Made by a program: the position numbers and the translations under genes. Below the pieces are notes generated by a model. The model saw only the letters and a list, made by a program, of their open reading frames with translations, ran no database searches and was not told the DNA's origin. This document shows positions 37,101-44,000 of a DNA stretch of 64,000 bases, piece after piece. The stretch covers positions 36,775,716 through 36,839,715 of the forward strand of contig NC_087064.1 of assembly GCF_963678635.1 (NCBI RefSeq). The letters are read 5' to 3'. Each line of letters begins with the position of its first letter. The stretch's first letter is position 1. The DNA comes from Symsagittifera roscoffensis (lineage: Eukaryota; Xenacoelomorpha; Acoela; Convolutidae).

Positions 37101-37769
37101 CCTCAGGACAATTCAGACCCGACAACATCGACGGGGACGTCGATAAATATTTTTGTCCGGGGAGTGGGGGTAGGACTTACCCACACCGAAAATTTGATGA
37201 TAAAGAAGCTCAAGGAAGTGAGAGAAACGAGCGAATTGGAACTGGAGGAAGAAGAGCCAGAGCCTACTATAGGTCGGAATTTCAAAACGAAATTCGAAAT
37301 ACCCAACGAATACTCGGAGAACATCATGATAACGGATAGCGACTTCATCCTGTCAAACAGGACCAGCGCGATCTGCATCACGGCGGACATGAGTTTCAAA
37401 TCAAGATTGGAAGCTGACTTCAAAAGAGAGTACCAGAATGTAGAGTTTCTGTTCAGACAGAGACCAGGACTGGGAGGGATGGCAGCGCTTCCACCGTCAG
37501 TGGCACAAGTCCCGGGCAAATATCTGTGCTTCCTAGTAACGAGGGTCAATGACAGGAACACAATCGATCCCGAACACGTGATATTGGCACTAACAAGATT
37601 ACGAGACTTCATGATTGAAAGAGGGATAACAGAAGTCTCAATGCCGGTGTATGACCCAAACAGGGGCAAACTGAGCCCGAGGGAATTGTACGCTATCCTA
37701 CATGTGGTCTTTGCAGAAACTGAGATAATGGTGTATCTTCATAAGAAGTACTACTTGAGCATCGCCTGA
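31101..37769 (+). CDS. element B Pol polyprotein with C-terminal macro-like domain
   Basis: 2,222 codons; the first codon is TTG, so it is probably a continuation of Gag rather than an independent start. Visible domains: aspartic protease, LLDTG with Asp278, then ILGRDF; RT, with LDLGSAFWQ and YVDD (Tyr764-Asp767); RNase H, with DTDAS (Asp912), KAEM, VDN and HQNAD; integrase zinc finger, His1453, His1458, Cys1488, Cys1491; integrase core Asp1519, Asp1578, Glu1614 (35-residue spacing); GPF module near 1754. A long acidic linker lies between RNase H and integrase and another after integrase. Residues about 2073-2220 form the macro-like domain. The enzymes copy the RNA to DNA and integrate it. 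The catalytic residues named are all present, so this copy may be active if Gag-Pol is made. Confidence 0.92.
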   Translation: MALAAVQNQRNRQNEFESRNLGAPNTELPPKTVKTVTHVNGAIESAAGKSLEINYEKAATEAIAKVKQDLAAKEIEQRLKLEIERQNFNEALTGSKQIPEAVPGSTKTGNCNTVKMVTGKPFGISKIGARIMSIITVGGHEVTRNLSEPSDQTIMHIDVYADYLSCISPQTTSRALRALLMRGGSKSVRVDSRYTEAYGPHEVMLNIDGINIYTKTMITCDEDLIGQIYVGKEELKVRSIGHCAMLEEDAMHIGTEADVTGHVLDISGKKTQLRGLLDTGAVLSVIPIETWERMGFDKGDLIDSRIRLSAANKGALRVLGRTPIIALNLGERNLWMSFIVVENLDESDQFILGRDFIRNFDVTIDLNNAMFRIRNPDRRYAIKPVNLIMANENKAPVFLSRRVRLKANEAAIVSLRMKNYNELSDNKQVCIVPNPNSQSAAVLGRSFSITKSGLCVSVLLNTLDIPITIQRGRKLGYALPVKTRYETIENSKQNEVVDCPNHRDKICILRRLQKIKDSSGLIKSLKSETDDGLSSCSNFPERPTLDEMQNEKPVLPEIEHLRGKLKDEQLEAIKDVLERNEEVFSRHKADIGCCNFVEHEIELEENAVPHREGARRMTPHKSDACRKEIETLLEYDMIEPSKSPWACGVVMAKKKGDQLRFCCDFRYLNSVTVKDAYPIPRIDESLSKLGDAKFFTTLDLGSAFWQVPLRKQDRDKTGFACELGLFQWKRMPFGLCNATATFQRLMAHALIGVTKKYGNLVMCYVDDVVIATPTLEDHIERLDEVFACMKRSGLKCKPSKCEILKDSIKYLGRMVDKHGIRPDTDAVEAVLTWKSPKTEHQLMSFLGFANYYREFIKGYADKVYPMQQLMRHKGKKFTWNNAAEESFQRIKKELCEAPVLGMPTEKGMYVLDTDASVVAISGILHQEQEWNGRTVLRPIAYGIKVLSDTEMKYGAPKAEMFAVVTFVEKYRAYLGSEPFKLRVDNRALSWLKTYSMDQSYIGRWIVRLDGYNMIIEHRTRDKHQNADSLSKKTEFYERQEQREADRPEIKDGFSFMDKETYDSLPLTRWLDKSGKPIEDHPELPKEPPEKTILRKSKRIPIEIILKSKIVKETLKAKGYDLNQVEAGTAQIDDDLMRLLEKLSDDKPVIQEKGTEKPEFTILRRKETVNDTDSSRGSVTDSKDVVRSLVDKIPEDILEQTRVRKKKVTFKEDTEHLGLGQESGECSRFTEEGTGEGKLSGEREGWDEDSDESSENQDSLCMILAEEKTRHHDRELQTDPSSGTYNMDIQEMRGGEELEKIAVARKPFRELSCNSSIRTNLVPEDDMKIVKRMICVKLSDDIHNPGEMNGQIMALKEHVKARYRLSDLIRAQKNDKMTSNLSKWIQSGVKEKGELEEDSYKNLSQFYKEKRDLLYHTADGVVACKRRDEEKILHKHNLIILPQLYQTEVLFRSHDQMGHQGIDKVQQRILHRFDWPGMRKACERWVNACLACLQVKDPRKMKFPLKSVESSEFNEVVQIDHQKICMTESGYNQILVIIDHFTKLAEAVPCQTASAEETCDHLITHWISRYGCPMTFQSDNGKAFVGDLTKELMKRSHIAQAHSTTYHPQTNGLVERQNRTLVNMLRMYCSRYMTDWDKYLPQVVGAYNSTQHSTTGISPFMMLTGRERAMPLTFFYPEYEGKRTSPQAYVKEAIKRQQELNELCRRNTAQAQMRQRRKYDEKILRAKPYEVGQYVWVFQNVIPPKGTKKLLKKWRGPFMITEVHQQGRFYRLSTGRAAHYENLKRHVPSPEDWCIPKDMEGLEYLVVEPACEVNEKGTREKNDGNENLSLDDNEKIGVESDAGSFVEEDWNDPEQDEVPKWMEPDRTTPPETRTGNRKRTGMRYNRYGDDFLIDKIQPDKLGEELLKAGELEVGEEWQVIDDGGHYPQDDYSTPELETDLEQSEIERRENTNLRILEWMRDVKDESREGQSIQQVDVSAANYMKTEDPLFGWTATDRPLDIPQDNSDPTTSTGTSINIFVRGVGVGLTHTENLMIKKLKEVRETSELELEEEEPEPTIGRNFKTKFEIPNEYSENIMITDSDFILSNRTSAICITADMSFKSRLEADFKREYQNVEFLFRQRPGLGGMAALPPSVAQVPGKYLCFLVTRVNDRNTIDPEHVILALTRLRDFMIERGITEVSMPVYDPNRGKLSPRELYAILHVVFAETEIMVYLHKKYYLSIA
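37155..37164 (+). promoter_or_regulatory. internal copy of the polypurine decamer in pol (possible central PPT)
   Basis: GTCCGGGGAG within gtccggggagtgggggtagg, coding for VRGVGVG. It is conserved with flanks in element A (21460-21469). Further exact copies occur at 34763-34772 and 34814-34823 in B, and at 15654-15663 and 15719-15728 in A (plus their duplicates at 18847 and 18912). Confidence 0.5.
37317..37769 (+). other. macro-like (TARG1/OARD1-type) domain of Pol
   Basis: The last ~150 residues read like a small macro domain: a SDFI start, CITAD, a REY helix, RPG-GG-AALP, the strand CFLVTR, a long helix 'DPEHVILALTRLRDF', 'EVSMPV', then PREL and VVF. The order and spacing follow the OARD1/TARG1 group, which removes ADP-ribose from proteins. 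The positions of the catalytic Lys and Asp and of the glycine loop appear replaced (Arg in CFLVTR; YDPNRGK instead of a GCG-LDR type loop), so binding rather than hydrolysis would be my guess. The assignment is by eye; an alternative is an unrelated alpha/beta fold. Confidence 0.6.
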
Positions 37770-38291
37770 GTCGGGTACATGGGGGTATTGAGTCGGGTGT
37801 GAGGGAGGAGTCTTGAGTTAGGTACTGGGGTGCGGCGCAGGTAAAGGGATCTTAAAGATATGATTGGCATGACAATTGAATTTTAAAAAAAGAGTTAACG
37901 GTGCTAAAACATAAAATGAATCTGCATGCTTTTAAGGAAATTCCAATTGAATTGTTTTAAGTGATATGAGAATGATAAGATTTTAACCATATTGGTAAAA
38001 GGGGGGTCCCTAGGTTAGGAACATGACATGTCAGGTTTCAATATGCTTTCTGTTTTCAGATCAAGTTTGAAAAACAAAGTTGAGAGTCCAACTATACTCA
38101 AGCGAGAAACAGAGAGAGAAACCTTGATCGAACTCGCGATAATCGGCACTTACAGCAAGTATTTGCAAGGGAACATTTCGAGAGAATTCTTGAGTTGGGT
38201 AATACTTGAGTCGGTAAGGTAATTCTTGAGCCGGTAAGGTAATTCTTGAGCTGGTTAACACATACCTGTATACATCCCGAAGTCACAGAGA
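37770..38291 (+). other. pol-ORF3 spacer of element B
   Basis: 522 bp. It contains an A/G tract with six G (38001-38006) and, at 38191-38258, three near-copies of ttgagycggtaaggtaattc just upstream of ORF3. These look like splice-donor-type or recognition repeats. No open frame of interest. Confidence 0.6.
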
Positions 38292-41072
38292 ATGGCAGAC
38301 AGATTCTGGAAATCCATGCCCGCGGCCCTGAAGAAGCCTACTCTTGATGAGCTGTACAGACGCCTGAGGGACCTGGATTATACCCAAATAGACGAGAGAA
38401 TGGCGATAATGCTGAATGCCATCCTCCAGTTGGAAGACCAGGGTGAATGCAGGGAGTCTGCGACGGAGGCTGTCTTGATGATCGGCTACACCACCGAGGG
38501 AATATCGAACCAAGAACAGACCAGATGGTTGTCTTGGAATGTGGATGGAGGAGTAAGGGGTTTTGACTTGGCAAGGAATCCTGGCCTGAATAACAATACC
38601 GAATACGGCGCAGGGGAATTCCCACTACCGACTAGGCCAACAGTAAGATCCACAAGCCAGAGCTCGAGTAGGGTGCCATCGATGTCACGAACGCAACAGA
38701 CGACCGAGGCATATCCGGATCTAGGTGTTCTAAAGAAAGAGCTCGAGAAGACGCAGAAGGAAAGGAATAAGGCGAACCTCGATCGGGATCAGGCAAAGCT
38801 GGATCGGGAGAAGGTTCAGCTGGAAAGGGACCAGGCGGTCAACGAGCGAGACCAGGCTCTGAGGTTGCTTGAGATGCAAAAAGCTGAACATCAACAGGAG
38901 TTAAGGGTGCGGGAGAACGCCGCAAATCGTGATCAACTGAGGTCGGAATTGGACAGAATAGAACAACGACAACGCGAGCTTGATGCACAGAAGGGAGCCA
39001 GGCCGAAGGAGCGAGTGGTCACCAGCTCGAGGCCAGAGTCACGTATGGAGGTGGATGAAGCCCCCAGAGCAAGAGCACGGTTCAACCTTGACCGCGAGGC
39101 CCGAGAACACATGAGTGAAGGGTTGGAAGTCTGGATACCGAATGACGCAACGTCTTCCTTGCGTAGCCTAGAGACGCAACCCATACGCCCACTGATGGAT
39201 GTGGAGCTGCCGGGATACACCCCAACCTCGACCTCGAGTGACAGTCAAGTGAGCAGCGGCTCATCGCGTCTGAAAGAACTGGGCGAGAGATTGCGACAAA
39301 AGAGCCGTGAGAGTTCGGCAAGACCGGAGCTTCCCCCGACGTGGAGGGAACAGCCGGTTAGGAGTGTCGTGATCTCGAGTTATAAGAAGAATACAGAGGG
39401 GAGGTACCACAGGCACAATCGGCTGGACTGGAGTGCGGAGCAAAAAGCTAGGAGAGACTGCTTTCATGATGCGGCCTGGGTGCAGTACTTGGCGCCACCC
39501 CGAGTACCAGAAGGTGCGGTTCACCTAATCGTAGGGGACAGCCTGGTGCGGGTGTTGACCCGGATCCGATCGCACTGGCAGACAGGAATCTTGAGTTTCG
39601 CTGGAGCTGCCACGCCACAGATGTTGGCAACGCTTGACATGCTGGGGATGACCAAAGTATACACGGTGACCCTGATGGTCGGGACCAACGATGTATCAAG
39701 GGGAGAAGCGAGGAAAATAACAAGGCTGCACGATAAGGTGAGCTGCCTTCTTGAGGAACTGAGGATTCAGATGGACCCCATCCTGTTGACGGTATGTACG
39801 GTCCCCTACAACATGATGTTTGATCAGCACGCCTTGGAGATGAACGAGAAGGTGCGGAACCTAAACAAGGTGATAAGAGACATCCACCGGAAGAGTGTGC
39901 TCCCTGTCAGACTGTTGGACGTGGCAGAGCGCATGGAGAAAGAGGGATTCCCTGAAGACACCTCCAATGATGGAATCCATTTTGATAGACCAAGGGGAGC
40001 AGAGTGGCTAAACGACGTCTTCCAAGAACACATAAACGCGCTAGAGGCGGATCTGCTAGAGACAGCCCAATTCACATTAGGACCACCTCCGAACCCACCA
40101 TTCCTTGCCTCAAGGGCCTTGTCTGGTCGCTTGGGAACGAGAGTTGACACTAGAGACAGTTCAAGGAGCAGCCAGACCAGATTGCAGAGTGCCACGCCAA
40201 TGGAGTCTGAGGAGGTGACGTCATCAACACCTCCAGGCTCGGCGATATCCTCAGTGGTAGTGGCAGAGAGCAAACGGGAAAAGAAGTCTATGGAGACCGC
40301 TCGCTTGAGATATCCTGAGAAGGTGAAAGAACTGGATCTAGAGAGTTTGGAATGCAGGCGAGAATTGGCGGAAACCCTGAGGATCGAACGAGTGTCACAC
40401 GAGGATTTGAATAGGCATCATTGCGTGGACTGGTTGAAAGCTCATGAGGCGCACTTCTCGAGAGCGAAGTTGATGGAGACCACAGACCTGACTGGAATTC
40501 CCACAAAAGCGATCATGGGACCCATTAACTACAGACCTCTCAAGCTGCTGGGGAGTCCTGGACTTATAGCAGAACCTCCCAAGCACCGAACTAGCATCGC
40601 CAGGATCAGGTTGGCAACCCCGGCACAGTTAAAGGTGGTAGACAAGCTGCTCAATCCGGGAGGAACGGGATTGCCAGATGCCGCTTACGAAGGCTCGAAA
40701 TTGGCGGAAGACCCCAGGTACGGGAAGCCCTGTGGGAGTACCCAGCTGGCCAAAACCCTGGCAGTTTATGATAGAGCAGATCCAGCTGCTGCGAGAGTAG
40801 TCATTGTGGCGGGATCAGACTTCGAAAGAACGTCTCCCAAGTTGTTCTGGCCGGAGACTTTGATATACTCTTTGCCAGGAGCTGAATTAAATCAGATGTT
40901 AACTCTGGTGGTGGCAATAAAGTCGGAGATGCCCTGTGAACCTGAGCTGCTATTGTTTGCAGGAATGAATGATCACCTGCACGCGATGGGACTTCTTGAG
41001 CAACTAAAGGGCGATGAAATTCCGACATCGAGGAAGATATGGGAAGCCATTCAGGCGTTGTTTGCGCGATGA
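38292..41072 (+). CDS. element B ORF3: coiled coil plus SGNH/GDSL hydrolase
   Basis: 926 codons from ATG 38292. Residues 1-120 form a small conserved N-terminal region shared with element A. Residues about 146-236 are a very regular charged coiled coil (repeated LDRD/LERDQ). Residues about 410-580 are an SGNH hydrolase: block I GDSL with Ser417, block III GTND with Asn466, block V DGIH with Asp560 and His563. SGNH enzymes are esterases, lipases or deacetylases acting on acyl or acetyl esters; here the substrate is unknown. The last ~90 residues look like the first half of a second, non-catalytic SGNH-like fold (AGSD, LPGAE, AGMND). No signal peptide is seen. It is followed by the ATGA overlap with ORF4. 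The nearest known parallel is the esterase domain in ORF1 of CR1-type LINEs. Confidence 0.85.
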   Translation: MADRFWKSMPAALKKPTLDELYRRLRDLDYTQIDERMAIMLNAILQLEDQGECRESATEAVLMIGYTTEGISNQEQTRWLSWNVDGGVRGFDLARNPGLNNNTEYGAGEFPLPTRPTVRSTSQSSSRVPSMSRTQQTTEAYPDLGVLKKELEKTQKERNKANLDRDQAKLDREKVQLERDQAVNERDQALRLLEMQKAEHQQELRVRENAANRDQLRSELDRIEQRQRELDAQKGARPKERVVTSSRPESRMEVDEAPRARARFNLDREAREHMSEGLEVWIPNDATSSLRSLETQPIRPLMDVELPGYTPTSTSSDSQVSSGSSRLKELGERLRQKSRESSARPELPPTWREQPVRSVVISSYKKNTEGRYHRHNRLDWSAEQKARRDCFHDAAWVQYLAPPRVPEGAVHLIVGDSLVRVLTRIRSHWQTGILSFAGAATPQMLATLDMLGMTKVYTVTLMVGTNDVSRGEARKITRLHDKVSCLLEELRIQMDPILLTVCTVPYNMMFDQHALEMNEKVRNLNKVIRDIHRKSVLPVRLLDVAERMEKEGFPEDTSNDGIHFDRPRGAEWLNDVFQEHINALEADLLETAQFTLGPPPNPPFLASRALSGRLGTRVDTRDSSRSSQTRLQSATPMESEEVTSSTPPGSAISSVVVAESKREKKSMETARLRYPEKVKELDLESLECRRELAETLRIERVSHEDLNRHHCVDWLKAHEAHFSRAKLMETTDLTGIPTKAIMGPINYRPLKLLGSPGLIAEPPKHRTSIARIRLATPAQLKVVDKLLNPGGTGLPDAAYEGSKLAEDPRYGKPCGSTQLAKTLAVYDRADPAAARVVIVAGSDFERTSPKLFWPETLIYSLPGAELNQMLTLVVAIKSEMPCEPELLLFAGMNDHLHAMGLLEQLKGDEIPTSRKIWEAIQALFAR
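41069..41072 (+). promoter_or_regulatory. ATGA stop/start overlap, ORF3-ORF4
   Basis: The TGA stop of ORF3 (41070-41072) overlaps an ATG (41069-41071) in the -1 frame that opens ORF4. Such overlaps support termination-reinitiation in some retroelements and viruses. The ORF4 frame is also open back to 41039, so frameshifting is the alternative. Confidence 0.6.
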
Positions 41073-44000
41073 ATGAAGTGCAAGAGAGTGTTGTCTCGAG
41101 ATTTGGGTCCAAGACGAAGGTGGTGTTTACCACATCCCCTGGATACGCGAATATGCCACCCGCCCTACAGTTCGTGTACGCGGTCTTGATCCTGATAGCA
41201 GAAGGGAATGAATGGCGGATTCTAATGGCAGCTCCCAATCGGGAGTTGGAGCCATCGAACCTGAGGCTTCGCAAGTCAGAATTGGCGGCGGCATGGGCGG
41301 ACATATCTCATGCACTGAGGGGCTTTTATGGACTAGCCGACATCCTGATCGTATTAGACGAGGTGCTCTTGCTAGAGATATCGAACTTTGCCAGGCAACT
41401 CAAGTTCAGCCCAGTCATCGGGGACGATCACCCGGCGATAAGCAAATTAACGGCCAGCTTGTGGTTTCGGAGTATGGATGTGAAGATCACAAACTCCACC
41501 AGCAAGTCTAGAGGTCCCAGTAACGAGAGAAGAAATGTGGCCGAGACGGAAAAGCAATTAGAATCGATGAAATATCGTTTGACTCAAGAGAATGGCTGGT
41601 GGCCATTTTTGACACCAAGGCTGGAGAACGCCACGAATAAGACAAGGGAGGAAGCACCACCCCTCGTGAAACAAGTCTGGAGTTTTCTGGAGAAACAACT
41701 GGAGCTGGCCGAAACAAGAGACATGACGGTGGCTAGATTTGTCTCGGCCGCCAATGAAGTGACGATTGGAGGGTTCTGGAGAGAGCACGCCAAAGGCGAA
41801 TTAAAGACAAGGAGGGATTACGAGATTCTCAAGTTCTTGAGTCCTTGCTGGGAGAAGGAATTCTTGGCAGGAATATTCGGTACTACGGCGACTATCTTTG
41901 GAGCCTTCGTGCAGGAGATACTGGGCATGCCCATCAGCCTGCTCTTGGCCCTGTATTTGGTCTACCCCAGATACTTGTTCAACATGGGCCCAGCATACAT
42001 GTTTAGTCGGGGAGTGGAGACACTTCGAGTTGATGGGTACCTGGCACTAGTACTCTTGACCCATGGGGAATTGGTGTCGTTTCATCGATTAATGGAATAT
42101 GGAGAGCCTCTGTCTATGGGGAGAGTCCACACGAGCATTGAAACCAGCTCCTACAAGTGTGCCGCAGGGTTGAAGACGTTGCTAGTACAATACCTCATGA
42201 TGCAAAATCGGCACATGACGGGTGAAGATGAGAATCCAACTTCGAGAGAAGAATGGAAGAAGACGAACAGAGGGATGCCTCTGCTGACGGACCTATGCCT
42301 GGCAATGAGGTCGGACCCAATGGGGATAATCCGGGGCCTAGAGGAGGTGGTGACCTGCATTTATGGTCCAGCAGTGACGTACGCGTTCCCAGACCCTTTG
42401 GTGACAACGTATCGTCACTCTGTAACGCACTTGAGTCTTATCAGTATACTGGATGGGACGGCGTTAAATTGGTGTCAGCAGGAGGTGCTCAGAGGGCGAT
42501 TGAGCAACACGGTACTCTTTGGAAAGGCGAAAGATGCCGAGCTAATAGTGTACAACTTCAGGGGGCAAATGCAATGTAGAATGGGAGGCAAGCGAGAGGG
42601 TCCCATCGAAATGTATCCCAAATTCTGGAACTTGAACCCATTGACGGCGGACGGACGAGAAATCTTGAGAATTCCTGCCTGGAAGGAGTGCTTCGCACTG
42701 GTGAAGAGGGAGCTGGAGACCATAATGGAGAAAGAAATCCTCCCAGCCACCATGCCTGAATTCCCAATAGTCAGGAGGATGACCTTAGGAATGAATAGTC
42801 CCTTGGTAGTTCCCTCCATAATGGCGAGGATGACGACGGAGGAAATGCAGAAGGATTTCACTGATGGCTGGGACCCCCTGTTCATTGGCTACACGGCGGC
42901 GGTCTACTTCCATACCAGCGAGACGAAGGTAAATTCGTGGACGACGCAAGCGAAAAAGAGTAGAGGTTCGCAGCCCCCAGGGTATGAGGTGCGGAAGGTC
43001 TTGAGAACTCTAGAGAAGGAGGGACTTGAGAACATGTTACCCATATGGGATGATGGCAGGATGATCGTGATGGAGGGGCACGTCGCATTGGTGGACGACA
43101 TGAAATTTGCCACGAGAAAATATAAGGCACCCTATGGCTTGGAACAGGTGGAAATAAGACAGGAGGGAACAGAACTAGATGCAGCAGGTCAACTGCATGT
43201 AGCACTGACGGAATACAAAAAGCTGGATCCTACGACACCATCACCACTGTCCGTGGACACGCCTGGAGACAAGAGGAGTGGACCCGTCGAGGACCGATTT
43301 AAGAAAATTCTCGAGAGAAGGAGACATGAGTCAGAAGAAGAGAGTATGGATGAAACTCTCAGTGAAGCCGGTGAAGACATGGAAGTGGGGAATACGCCTG
43401 AACCAGGGCCATCAGGGGAGGAGCTCACCACTCAAGAGCTGTTGAAAGACTTGAGCGAGGAGAATTGGGCAGATACTGCCACACCACCCCTGATTCCGTC
43501 CCCCCGGAAGGATCTGGAATTGCCATTGGCAAGTGAGACCTTCAATATGGGGATGATACTCTTGAGCTCGGAGGAAAGGGAAAAGAACACTTTCGAAGGG
43601 AACAGGGACATATTCCTGGGATCCCTGAAGGGCGATGCTTGGCAGGAGTTCTTGGAAGAATTCAATCAAGAAGTGGGCAGCGAGACGACGCTGGACAAAT
43701 TCAAGGAGGAAATGTGGGACACAGTCGTAAGATTTGGAGAACCGCTTCTGATAGGAACGGGCCTGGATGAGAAGGCGAGAAAAGAGCTACTGAGCAAGCT
43801 GGTAGAGCTGAGGAATTCACGATCGAAGACTAGAGAAGAAAAATGTGAGGACAGCTCTACTCGGAGACAAAAAACTGTAGATAAAATGGTTGATGATATA
43901 AAAAGGGATAAGGTTGGGACTAGTAATATGATTAAAAGTACTAATATCCTTAAGGCTCGAGCAGGGGGGAGGCAAGAGTTGGAAGGAGTGGATGGAGAGG

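Noticed and set aside
31262-37669. Minus-strand frames of 60-190 codons opposite pol
   Set aside because: They mirror the strongly biased coding strand and show no protein family character.
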